Translations under genes and position numbers: made by a program
Part shown: one piece after another, positions 1-6,217 of the stretch
How the letters are laid out: each line of letters begins with the position of its first letter
How positions within the stretch are numbered: the stretch's first letter is position 1
Assembly (NCBI GenBank): GCA_021323255.1
Contig: JAJTCL010000077.1
Coordinates: 1 to 9,846 of the forward strand
Direction: 5' to 3'
DNA from: Propionibacteriaceae bacterium
GTDB taxonomy: Bacteria > Actinomycetota > Actinomycetes > Propionibacteriales > Propionibacteriaceae
DNA length: 9,846 nucleotides
The notes under the pieces: model-generated
Database searches by the model: none
What the model was told of the DNA's origin: nothing
The model's input: only the letters and a program-made list of their open reading frames with translations

Positions 1-330
1 GCCGCCAGCCATGCCCGGCACGGCGAGATCGCCGTTGCGGGGAGGTCGACGATGACACCGGCCGGACGCTGCCAGCCCGGCGACGTGCTCGGCGCGGTCC
101 AGGGAGATGTGGTTGTCATCGGCACCTCGATGGCAGAGGTGGCATGGCAGGTAGTCGAGCGGCTGCTCACTCCCGGCGGAGAACTGCTGACGCTCATCCG
201 CGGGCTCGCTGCCGACGACAAACTTTTGACCGATCTCACAGCTCGGGTGCGTCAAATGTCTCGCCCGCTCGAGGTGGAAATCGTGAACGGGGGGCAGCCG
301 GGCTACCCGCTGCTGCTCGGGGTGGAATGA
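1..330 (+). CDS. DAK2/FakA-like protein, C-terminal end (5' partial)
   Basis: The reading frame is open from base 1 and ends at TGA 328-330, giving the last 109 residues of a longer protein. The visible part has the pattern of the C-terminal domain of YloV/FakA-type proteins: a stretch reading CQPGDVLGAVQGDVVVIG, then VVERLLTPGGELLTLIRG, and a terminal GGQPGYPLLLGVE. Family members have an N-terminal DhaL (DAK2) kinase domain, which lies outside the window. In Firmicutes FakA phosphorylates fatty acids bound to FakB, but the role of actinobacterial homologues is less clear, so I give no gene symbol. Position directly upstream of recG is typical for Actinobacteria. The stop codon overlaps the recG start (ATGA, 327-330), which suggests co-transcription and translational coupling. 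An internal ATG at 52 is in the same frame and is not a true start, because the family homology continues upstream of it. Confidence 0.85.
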   Translation, partial: AASHARHGEIAVAGRSTMTPAGRCQPGDVLGAVQGDVVVIGTSMAEVAWQVVERLLTPGGELLTLIRGLAADDKLLTDLTARVRQMSRPLEVEIVNGGQPGYPLLLGVE

Positions 331-2591
331 CCATGCTGAAACTGGTCGGTTCACCGTGGCGTACCGACACGTTCCGCCAGTTGTACAACCGGCTCGAGAA
401 CGTCGTCGGCGCCAAGACAGCCAAGCAGTTCGAGCCGCTGAAGATCTTCACTGTGGGCGATCTGATGCGGCACGTGCCGCGCCGCTACTTCTCAGGCACG
501 GAGCTGAGCGATCTCGCAACGCTTGCCGAAGGTGAGGAAGTCGCGGTCATGGCGGAGGTCGTTGACGCCCGCACCTTCAACGTTCCTGACCGGCCCAACT
601 ATCGGCTGCCAGGCAAGCCGCGACTCGAGGCCACCATCACCGACCATCGGGGCAGGCTGACCTGCACCTTTTTCGGTCAGCCGCGACTGATCAACTATTG
701 GCATAGCCAGCTGCGTACCGGCGCCAGGGGCATCTTCGCTGGCAAGGTGACCAGATTCAACAGCAGACTGCAGCTGGCACATCCTGACTTCGTCATCCTG
801 GACGAACACGGAGCTATGGTCGGCGGCGCCGCTCACAATGCCTCACTGGCGTCGGCCTCGAGATCAGCGCTCGTTGGCCTCTATCCGGTGACTGGCAAGT
901 TGCGCACCTGGACCATCGCCGACTGCGCCGCGCTGGCCCTGGAGTCGCTGGCGGGAATCGAGGATCCGCTACCAGAGTGGGTTCGGCATGCGGCGCACGT
1001 GGTGGATCTGGAGGCGGCTTTCCGAGCGGTGCATCAGCCCGCGGATGAGGCGGTCGTCGCAACGGGCAAAAACCGGCTGCGGTTCGACGAGGCGTTCGCT
1101 CTGCAGCTGACGATGGCCTACCGGCGTGCTGATGCCGCCTCGCATCGGGCGATACCTCGTACTCCGAAGTCCGGGGGGCTGCTCGACGCATTCGACGAGC
1201 TGTTGCCGTTCATCCTCACCAGAGGCCAGGTCGCGGTGAGTGAGGAGATCATGGCCGACCTCGGTCGGACCCGTCCCATGCAGCGACTGCTCCAGGGCGA
1301 GGTCGGGTCTGGAAAAACCCTCGTGGCGCTTCGAGCGATGCTGGCCGTGGTCGATGCAGGCGGTCAGGCCGCATTGCTGGCGCCGACCGAAGTACTGGCC
1401 GCTCAGCACTTCCAGACCATTACGCGGATGCTGGGCGAGTTGGCCACCGGTGGCACTCTCGGTGCGCCGGAGCAGGCGACCGGTGTGGTACTGATCACCG
1501 GGTCATCCTCGGCGGGACGCCGTCGGGAGGCGACGCTGCAGGCGGCCTCAGGCACGGCAGGAATCGTCATCGGCACCCACGCTTTGCTCAGCTCCGATGT
1601 GCAGTTCGCGGATCTCGGCCTGGTCGTGGTTGATGAGCAACATCGGTTCGGGGTGGAACAGCGGGCCGCACTCAGTGCCAAGGCGGACACGCGGCCGCAT
1701 GTGCTGGTGATGACCGCGACGCCGATCCCGCGCTCGGTGGCCATGACCGTCTTTGGTGACCTGGAAACCTCGACATTGCGGGAGATTCCGGCCGGGCGGG
1801 CTGATGTGACCACCGTTGTCGTGGATACGGTCCACCAGCCGTCCTGGGTTCAGCGGGGATGGCAACGCGTCGTGGAAGAGGTGGACAAAGGTCGACAGGC
1901 GTACGTGGTGTGCGCGCGCATCTCCTCCAAGAATTCGTCGGGCACAGATGGGGAGAACCTCGCCGGCAGTGGTGACGACGGAGCTGCGGCTGCGGTCGAG
2001 GACATGTTTGAAGAGCTGCGCCATGGGCCGCTGTCCGGAGTGCGGGTCGAGATGGTTCACGGTCAGCTGCCGAGTGAGGAAAAGGAAGCGGTGATGGCCC
2101 GTTTCGCTGCTGGCAAGACCGATGTGCTGGTCGCCACGACGGTCGTCGAAGTGGGTGTGGATGTGCCCAATGCCTCGGTCATGGTGATCCACGATGCTGA
2201 CCGCTTCGGTATCTCCCAGTTGCACCAGTTACGCGGCCGGATCGGTCGGGGAGCTCACCCTGGAGTCTGTCTGCTGCTGACGACCGCGGAGGAGCAAAGC
2301 CCAGCGCGCCAGCGACTCGATGCTGTGGCCGCGACCCGTGATGGTTTTGCGCTTGCCGAGGTTGATCTGGAGCAGCGTCGTGAAGGAGATGTGCTCGGCG
2401 CGAGCCAGTCTGGGAGCCGATCAAGCCTGAAGCTGCTCCGAGTGTTGAAAGATGCCGAGCTGATTGCGCAGGCTCGCACTTTGGCGGAGCAGTGTATTGC
2501 TCAGGATCCGGAGCTGAATGAACCAGGATTGGCTGACATCGTGCTCGACGTAGAGATGGACGCGGCAGGAGACTGGCTGGAGCGCACATGA
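327..2591 (+). CDS. recG: ATP-dependent DNA helicase RecG
   Basis: RecG is a superfamily 2 helicase that remodels stalled replication forks and branch-migrates Holliday junctions. I place the start at ATG 327, overlapping the upstream stop (ATGA), which gives 754 aa. ATG 333 is a close alternative, and the frame is open further upstream only by chance. The order is as expected: an N-terminal region and OB-fold wedge domain (about residues 50-170), then two helicase lobes. Visible motifs are Walker A GEVGSGKT (324-331), the RecG-type DEQH box (436-439) followed by RFGVEQR, TATPIPR (about 463-469), VATTVVEVGVDVPNAS in the second lobe, and QLHQLRGRIGRG (631-642). The length is slightly above E. 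coli RecG (693 aa) and similar to other actinobacterial forms. An insert rich in Ser, Gly, Asp and Ala (near 1930-1995) replaces the usual short linker after VCARI. No defect is visible. Confidence 0.97.
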   Translation: MTMLKLVGSPWRTDTFRQLYNRLENVVGAKTAKQFEPLKIFTVGDLMRHVPRRYFSGTELSDLATLAEGEEVAVMAEVVDARTFNVPDRPNYRLPGKPRLEATITDHRGRLTCTFFGQPRLINYWHSQLRTGARGIFAGKVTRFNSRLQLAHPDFVILDEHGAMVGGAAHNASLASASRSALVGLYPVTGKLRTWTIADCAALALESLAGIEDPLPEWVRHAAHVVDLEAAFRAVHQPADEAVVATGKNRLRFDEAFALQLTMAYRRADAASHRAIPRTPKSGGLLDAFDELLPFILTRGQVAVSEEIMADLGRTRPMQRLLQGEVGSGKTLVALRAMLAVVDAGGQAALLAPTEVLAAQHFQTITRMLGELATGGTLGAPEQATGVVLITGSSSAGRRREATLQAASGTAGIVIGTHALLSSDVQFADLGLVVVDEQHRFGVEQRAALSAKADTRPHVLVMTATPIPRSVAMTVFGDLETSTLREIPAGRADVTTVVVDTVHQPSWVQRGWQRVVEEVDKGRQAYVVCARISSKNSSGTDGENLAGSGDDGAAAAVEDMFEELRHGPLSGVRVEMVHGQLPSEEKEAVMARFAAGKTDVLVATTVVEVGVDVPNASVMVIHDADRFGISQLHQLRGRIGRGAHPGVCLLLTTAEEQSPARQRLDAVAATRDGFALAEVDLEQRREGDVLGASQSGSRSSLKLLRVLKDAELIAQARTLAEQCIAQDPELNEPGLADIVLDVEMDAAGDWLERT

Positions 2592-2745
2592 AGACTTGCG
2601 GGAGCGCGGTGAAATTGCGCGACCCACGAGGAACTGCGCGAGCCTCGAGGAATTGCGCGAGCCTCGAGAAACTGCGCGAGCGCAGCGAGCACCAGCCCCA
2701 GCGGCTGGCTGCGAAAGCGAGCTCAAGCCCCGGCGAGGTGTGTGG
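2592..2745. repeat. recG-rsmD gap with imperfect 19-21 bp tandem repeats
   Basis: The gap holds consecutive related units: 2611-2630 (20 bp), 2631-2649 (GAACTGCGCGAGCCTCGAG), 2650-2668 (the same with one C-to-T change) and 2669-2689 (21 bp, diverging after the shared CTGCGCGAGC core). 2592-2610 may be a decayed first unit. The 19-21 bp period is not a multiple of three, so the repeats do not code for a repeated peptide, and the frame upstream of rsmD is not part of that protein. Next is a perfect 6-bp inverted repeat CCAGCC/GGCTGG at 2692-2697 and 2703-2708 with a 5-base loop. No T tract follows, so it is not a standard terminator. Function is unknown. Confidence 0.75.
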
Positions 2746-3360
2746 TTGAGCCGGATCATTGCAGGATCTCGAGGCGGGCAGCGGATCGCGATGCCGCCGG
2801 GCGACCGTACCCGCCCGACCACTGATCGGGTCCGTGAGGCGCTGTTCTCGGCAATCACCGCCTGGGCCGGCACAGCAGCGGCAAGCGCTGAGCGGTCCCT
2901 CGGCGGCTTGGCCTTCTGCGATTTGTACGCCGGGTCGGGCGCCGTCGGGCTGGAGGCAGCCAGCCGTGGCGCCAGTCGAGTGCTGCTCGTCGAGCGTGAT
3001 CCAAGCCTGGCGCAGCTCAGCCGGCGCAACGCCGAAGCTCTCAGACTGAGCGTCGATGTCGTCGTGGCGTCTGTTGAACAGGCGCTGCGGAAGTCGCCGG
3101 CTCAGCCTTTCGATGTCGTCTTCGCTGATCCGCCATACGAACTGGACACCGCGATCGTCAGCGCCAAGCTCGATCAACTCCTGACCAACACGTGGGTGAA
3201 GAAAGGCTCGTTGATTGTTGTCGAGCGATCGCGACGCTCACCAGGCCTGGTTTGGCCGGATGTTGCTGCGAAGCGCTGGACTCGGGCCTACGGTGAGACC
3301 ATCCTGGTCTTCGGATCGATTGACCCGGAGCCCGACCAGCCCGGGGAGGAGCAGCCATGA
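2746..3360 (+). CDS. rsmD: 16S rRNA (guanine(966)-N(2))-methyltransferase RsmD
   Basis: RsmD methylates G966 of 16S rRNA during 30S assembly, using S-adenosylmethionine. I chose the TTG at 2746 because it gives the family's usual N-terminus (SRIIAGSRGGQRI) and has GAGG seven bases upstream. GTG 2740 would add only two residues. The frame runs back to TTG 2596, but that part covers non-coding tandem repeats. The product is 204 aa, close to the family's usual size of about 185-200. Visible motifs are the N-terminal RPTTDRVREALFSAI block (about 23-37), the SAM-binding loop DLYAGSGAVGLEAASRG (59-75), an acidic residue after the second strand (E83) and the catalytic DPPY (128-131). A 20-residue tail rich in Pro, Glu and Asp follows the fold. 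The gene overlaps coaD by four bases, as in many bacteria where the two are paired. Confidence 0.95.
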   Translation: MSRIIAGSRGGQRIAMPPGDRTRPTTDRVREALFSAITAWAGTAAASAERSLGGLAFCDLYAGSGAVGLEAASRGASRVLLVERDPSLAQLSRRNAEALRLSVDVVVASVEQALRKSPAQPFDVVFADPPYELDTAIVSAKLDQLLTNTWVKKGSLIVVERSRRSPGLVWPDVAAKRWTRAYGETILVFGSIDPEPDQPGEEQP

Positions 3361-3857
3361 CCCGAGCTGTGTGCCCGGGGTCGTTCGATCCCGCCACACA
3401 TGGACACCTCGACGTCATCGAGCGGACTGCGCGGGTCGTCGATGGCGTGGTAGTGGCGGTTGGGACCAACATGTCCAAGAACGCACTTTTCACCCCAGAT
3501 GAGCGGGTCGGGATGCTCATGGAGGAGTGTGCGCAGTGGAGCAACGTCGAGGTGACCCTCTTCGATGGACTGCTGGTTGACTTCTGTGCGGCTCACGGCA
3601 TCGACATCATCAGTAAGGGCTTGCGGGCCACTGATTTCGGCTATGAACTGCAAATGGCTCAGATGAATCGGAAGCTGACCGGTGTGGACACCATGTTTCT
3701 GCCTACCGCCCCGCAATGGGCCTTCGTCTCATCCTCTTTGGTTCGCGAGGTAGCGATGTTAGGTGGCGACGTGACAGCATTCCTGCCAGCCAAGATCGCC
3801 GCTCAGACCATGGCGCGGGTCGCGTCTCGGAATGCGGGAGCAGCAACGGATGTGTGA
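3357..3857 (+). CDS. coaD: Phosphopantetheine adenylyltransferase
   Basis: CoaD transfers AMP from ATP to 4'-phosphopantetheine, making dephospho-CoA in the fourth step of CoA synthesis. It is a cytoplasmic nucleotidyltransferase of the HxGH class. The ATG at 3357 overlaps the rsmD stop (ATGA) and has GGGGAGGA about eight bases upstream. The product is 166 aa, against a usual 160. Visible motifs are PGSFDP (7-12), THGH (14-17), K41, the KGLRA block (87-91), YELQMAQMNR (96-105) and the nucleotide-binding SSSLVRE (125-131). One oddity is that the conserved stretch between GLR and YE reads ATDFG. E. coli and other homologues I recall have one more residue there (AVADFE), so this copy seems one residue short in a loop near the active site. 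All catalytic residues remain, so I expect an active enzyme. Confidence 0.97.
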   Translation: MTRAVCPGSFDPATHGHLDVIERTARVVDGVVVAVGTNMSKNALFTPDERVGMLMEECAQWSNVEVTLFDGLLVDFCAAHGIDIISKGLRATDFGYELQMAQMNRKLTGVDTMFLPTAPQWAFVSSSLVREVAMLGGDVTAFLPAKIAAQTMARVASRNAGAATDV

Positions 3858-3913
3858 GTAAAGGGTTATCTGCGCGACACTAGGGAGCAGAGCACACTCG
3901 AAAGGGGACGAGC

Positions 3914-4450
3914 GTGGTGGCTTTGGGGGCACGAACGCCCATAGTTGGGCAAGGAACGGCTGAGGAGAAGCTCGCGCATTTGCGCGAGCTCATTCTCAAC
4001 GCGCGCGCGATGCCTATGTCGGCATCCTGCGTGATCAATCGATCCGAAGTCCTGGCGGCAATCGATGATGTGATCGAAAACCTGCCAGAAGAAATCGCAG
4101 AAGCACAACGGGTCATCGACCGGTCGGCATACAAGATTGCCGAAGGCGAAGCTGAGGCAGGCCGGATTATGGCCGAGGCGCGAGATCACGCTGCCAACCT
4201 GGCGCAGCACAGCGAGGTAATCCGAATGGCTGAACAGATCGCTGCTGAGATGCGGTCTGAGGCCGATCAGGAGGCTGCAGCCCTGCGCCGGGAGACCGAT
4301 GAGTTCATCGACGCGCGGATGGCTGGTTTTGAGTCTGTGCTGCACAAGACAGCGAGCCAAGTGCGGACTGCTCGCGCTCGGTTGGCGGAGCGCAGCGGCC
4401 TGGATACCGGCGAGCTGCCCCGGCTGGACAAGCGCGCCTTCGGGGAATAG
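3914..4450 (+). CDS. SepIVA-like coiled-coil septal protein (DivIVA-type), short form
   Basis: The product is 178 aa, starting at GTG 3914 with AAGGGGA about seven bases upstream; GTG 3917 is the next codon. I recognise the pattern of mycobacterial SepIVA (Rv2927c): an N-terminal block ILNARAMPMSASCVINRSEV followed by AIDDVIENLPEEIAEAQRVID (about residues 31-75), then a long helical region rich in Ala, Glu and Arg, and a C-terminal block reading RRETDEFIDARMAGFESVL (about 126-144). In mycobacteria SepIVA acts at the septum and in envelope growth, and its gene also lies between coaD and the yceD homologue. The recalled mycobacterial protein is about 245 aa, so the central coiled coil is shorter here. 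Automated annotation may call it a DivIVA-domain or ATP-synthase-B-like protein. No membrane segment or signal peptide is visible. Homology is judged from recalled sequence, so the function is inferred. Confidence 0.75.
   Translation: MVALGARTPIVGQGTAEEKLAHLRELILNARAMPMSASCVINRSEVLAAIDDVIENLPEEIAEAQRVIDRSAYKIAEGEAEAGRIMAEARDHAANLAQHSEVIRMAEQIAAEMRSEADQEAAALRRETDEFIDARMAGFESVLHKTASQVRTARARLAERSGLDTGELPRLDKRAFGE
3969..3990. repeat. Perfect 10-bp inverted repeat inside the sepIVA-like gene
   Basis: AGCTCGCGCA (3969-3978) and its exact reverse complement TGCGCGAGCT (3981-3990) are separated by TT. It lies about 55 bases into the coding region, over codons for KLAHLREL. It could fold as an mRNA hairpin near the start or be a protein-binding dyad. 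Chance in GC-rich codons is also possible. Confidence 0.6.
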
Positions 4451-4524
4451 CTGGCCTTTGGGGCGTTCGTTCCTCCTCTTGATTGGTCTCGGGAACCCGA
4501 TCCCAGGGGGCGCTCAGCGAGGCT

Positions 4525-4564
4525 CGCGGAGAAAGTTTGGCTCCGCGGCCTACCCGCCGGTAGG
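4525..4564. repeat. Two adjacent inverted repeats upstream of yceD
   Basis: The first is CGCGGAG (4525-4531) with CTCCGCG (4541-4547), seven perfect base pairs and a 9-base loop. The second is CCTACC (4549-4554) with GGTAGG (4559-4564), six perfect pairs and a 4-base loop CGCC. They lie next to each other and cover the -35 and -10 hexamers of the predicted promoter. They may be operator sites, or hairpins in read-through RNA from the sepIVA-like gene. There is no T tract, so a standard intrinsic terminator is unlikely. Confidence 0.55.
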
Positions 4565-4566
4565 GT
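4537..4566 (+). promoter_or_regulatory. Predicted principal-sigma promoter for yceD-rpmF-rnc
   Basis: TTGGCT (4537-4542) and TAGGGT (4561-4566) are spaced by 18 bases and resemble the actinobacterial housekeeping -35 and -10 (TTGAC and TAnnnT). A transcript would start near 4573 and have an untranslated leader of about 45 bases. The yceD ribosome-binding site GGAAGGA (4606-4612) lies five bases before its ATG. This gap is the best-supported promoter in the window. It is predicted from sequence pattern only. Confidence 0.5.
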
Positions 4567-4617
4567 TGGGCGTCGGTCACGACGAAGAGCGGGGCCGCTC
4601 GGCTTGGAAGGATTGCG

Positions 4618-5241
4618 ATGAGTTCGCCGCATCGCCCGCTGAACCCCCGCTCGGGTTTGGTCCTCGACACCCACGAACTGGGTCGTCGCGCGGGCGCTAT
4701 GAAGGTGGTTCGAACATCCGTCGAGGCTCCTGCGGACCTGGGAATCAGCGTGATCGGCGTGCCACTCGGGTCGCCGGTCGAGCTCGATCTTCGCCTCGAG
4801 TCGGTAGTTGAGGGAGTGTTAGTCAGTGGCAGCGCCGTGGTCGAGGTGCGCGGGGAGTGCGTACGGTGCCTTGGTGAGGTCTCCGATCAGCTGGAGGTCG
4901 GCATCCAGGAGTTATTCGTCTACCCAGGGATGGAGCCGGACGACACCCTCGCGAGCCGATTGGCGGGCGACCTCATCGACCTCGAGCCGCTGCTGCGTGA
5001 TGAGGTGGTGCTCGATTTGCCGTTCCAACCCTTGTGCCGGGAGGACTGCTCGGGGTTGTGCGTGGAATGTGGTGCCAATCTCAACGACAACCCCGGCCAT
5101 CGCCATGAGTCACGTCTCGACCCGCGATGGGCGGCGCTGCACGGCCTTGAGGGTAGCGGCAGCGAACCTTACGATGTTTTACAGACTGCCCCACGGGCAA
5201 TGAAATTTCCGGGCGAAAGCGCTCGGAGGAACGAGGAGTGA
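4618..5241 (+). CDS. yceD: YceD/DUF177 family protein
   Basis: The product is 207 aa, with ATG 4618 preceded by GGAAGGA at a five-base spacing. The family is found almost always just upstream of rpmF. Genetic work on relatives links it to 23S rRNA accumulation or large-subunit assembly, but the molecular activity is not established. Visible features are the N-terminal LVLDTHELGRRAGAM, the cysteine pair GECVRCL (C81, C84), and a second cluster in CREDCSGLCVECGANLN (C140, C144, C148, C151), followed by the family's ending DPRWAALHGL (168-177). The cysteines could bind zinc, which is an inference. About 30 residues follow the conserved end (to RRNEE), forming a polar tail of no known role. The rpmF ribosome-binding site GAGGAG lies in the last codons of this gene, so expression of the two is probably coupled. 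Confidence 0.93.
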   Translation: MSSPHRPLNPRSGLVLDTHELGRRAGAMKVVRTSVEAPADLGISVIGVPLGSPVELDLRLESVVEGVLVSGSAVVEVRGECVRCLGEVSDQLEVGIQELFVYPGMEPDDTLASRLAGDLIDLEPLLRDEVVLDLPFQPLCREDCSGLCVECGANLNDNPGHRHESRLDPRWAALHGLEGSGSEPYDVLQTAPRAMKFPGESARRNEE

Positions 5242-5245
5242 AGTC

Positions 5246-5437
5246 GTGGCGGTCCCAAAGAGGCGAATGTCGCGCAGCAACACCCGACATCGCCGTTCCC
5301 AGTGGAAGGCTTCCGTGCCCGCGTTGGTGACCTGTGCGAACCCGGCTTGTCGCGAGAAGCACCTGCCCCATGTGGCGTGTCCCTCCTGCGGGCAGTACGG
5401 CCCTCGCGGAGCCCGGCGACAGGTTCTCTCATCCTGA
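5246..5437 (+). CDS. rpmF: 50S ribosomal protein bL32
   Basis: This is a 63-aa basic protein of the large ribosomal subunit. GTG 5246 is the start, with GAGGAG (5233-5238) seven bases upstream and only four bases after the yceD stop. The N-terminus MAVPKRRMSRSNTRHRRSQWK is characteristic of bL32. The zinc ribbon keeps all four cysteines: C30 and C35, then C45 and C48 in CPSCG. It is therefore the zinc-binding form and not the cysteine-free paralogue that some actinobacteria make under zinc starvation. The first pair is spaced C-x4-C, whereas most bL32 proteins I recall have C-x2-C. The C-terminus (GPRGARRQVLSS) contains the usual RRQVL ending. The stop codon overlaps the rnc start (TGATG, 5435-5439). 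Confidence 0.97.
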   Translation: MAVPKRRMSRSNTRHRRSQWKASVPALVTCANPACREKHLPHVACPSCGQYGPRGARRQVLSS

Positions 5438-6168
5438 TGCGGTCAGAGGCGACTGCTCTTCGCCTACCCGCTGGAGAACTGCTCAGCGAGCTCGGTATGA
5501 GTGTTGATCCTGAGCTGCTTGACCGCGCGCTGACACACCGCTCGTACGCGTACGAGCAAGGTGGACTGCCGACCAATGAGCGCCTGGAATTTCTCGGTGA
5601 CTCGGTGCTCGGCTTGATTGTGACTGAGCACCTCTTCGTCACCTACCCCGACCTCTCAGAGGGCCAACTCGCCAAGCTGCGGGCGGCTGTGGTCAACTCT
5701 CGCGCTCTGGCCGACATTGCTCGGCACCTCGACCTGGGTGCTGTCATCCACTTGGGTCGCGGCGAGGAGAGCACCGGAGGACGGGATAAGTCGTCCATCC
5801 TCGCCGACACCATGGAAGCGGTGATCGGCGCAGTTTTTCTGCAGCATGGCGTCGATGCCGCACGAGGGTTCGTGCACCATCTGTTCGATCCGCTGATGGC
5901 GGAAGTGGCGACCCGCGGCGCCGGCCTGGACTGGAAGACCAGCCTGCAGGAGATCGCCTCCATGACCGGCCTCGGCGTACCGGTCTACGACGTGGTTGAA
6001 TCCGGGCCCGATCATGCCAAGACGTTCCAGGCGACCGTCAACATCGACGATCAGAGCTATGGACCTGGAGCCGGCCGTAACAAGAAGGAGGCCGAGCAGA
6101 ACGCTGCGGCTATGGCTTTCGCCGCGCTGAAGGGCGGTCGCGGCTCCGGTCCGATCCCCACGCGCTGA
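5437..6168 (+). CDS. rnc: Ribonuclease III
   Basis: RNase III cuts double-stranded RNA. It releases 16S and 23S precursors from the primary rRNA transcript and processes structured mRNAs. The product is 243 aa from ATG 5437, which overlaps the rpmF stop. No strong ribosome-binding site is visible, so translation is probably coupled to rpmF. The frame continues upstream to 5302 but there it overlaps rpmF and is not coding. The nuclease domain carries the signature NERLEFLGDSVL (47-58) with E51 and D55, and the second acidic pair D124 and E127 in ADTMEAVIG. The double-stranded RNA-binding domain runs from about D164 (DWKTSLQE) to the AGRNKKEAEQNAAAMAF block near residue 230. All four metal-binding acidic residues are present. 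An 18-bp perfect palindrome lies in codons for RSYAYE. Confidence 0.97.
   Translation: MRSEATALRLPAGELLSELGMSVDPELLDRALTHRSYAYEQGGLPTNERLEFLGDSVLGLIVTEHLFVTYPDLSEGQLAKLRAAVVNSRALADIARHLDLGAVIHLGRGEESTGGRDKSSILADTMEAVIGAVFLQHGVDAARGFVHHLFDPLMAEVATRGAGLDWKTSLQEIASMTGLGVPVYDVVESGPDHAKTFQATVNIDDQSYGPGAGRNKKEAEQNAAAMAFAALKGGRGSGPIPTR
5540..5557. repeat. 18-bp perfect palindrome in rnc
   Basis: GCTCGTACGCGTACGAGC reads the same on both strands. It covers codons for the conserved RSYAYE residues of RNase III, and the favoured GC-rich codons for Ser-Tyr-Ala-Tyr-Glu produce most of this symmetry by themselves. It may therefore be a by-product of codon choice and not a site. Confidence 0.6.
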
Positions 6169-6176
6169 CTGATCGT

Positions 6177-6209
6177 GTTTGATTGCTCGCTCCGCTCGCT
6201 GCGGATCAC
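6177..6209. repeat. REP-like 33-bp repeat, copy 1
   Basis: The copy begins GTTTGATTGCTCGCTCC, nine bases after the rnc stop, and ends GCGGATCAC. It contains a short hairpin TCCGC (6191-6195) with GCGGA (6201-6205) and loop TCGCT, and is flanked by inverted TGAT/ATCA. The second copy begins exactly 120 bp downstream and differs at one base. Confidence 0.85.
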
Positions 6210-6217
6210 GCTTTGTA

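Noticed and set aside
144..326. Longer N-terminus for RecG, since the frame is open from 144
   Set aside because: This part overlaps the conserved DAK2-type C-terminus and does not look like RecG. The ATGA junction at 327 is the natural start.
2611..2689. CRISPR-like array
   Set aside because: Units are contiguous, about 19-21 bp, with no spacers, and no cas gene is near.
2179..3177. 332-aa open frame on the - strand across recG, the gap and rsmD
   Set aside because: It is antisense to two well-supported genes, has no recognisable domain, and long antisense frames are common at this GC content. The same holds for the 225-aa frame at 1548-2225.
3866..3886. Promoter for the sepIVA-like gene (TTATCT or TAGGGA)
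   Set aside because: Neither hexamer fits TAnnnT and no -35 is at the right distance.
4000..4009. Alternating (CG)5 tract, possible Z-DNA
   Set aside because: It is short and lies in codons for Ala and Arg, expected by chance at this GC content.
4489..4500. TCGGG-AA-CCCGA inverted repeat after the sepIVA-like gene as a terminator
   Set aside because: The stem is short, the loop too tight, and no T tract follows.
5302..5436. Extended N-terminus for RNase III
   Set aside because: It lies entirely inside rpmF in another frame and has no RNase III similarity. ATG 5437 gives normal length.
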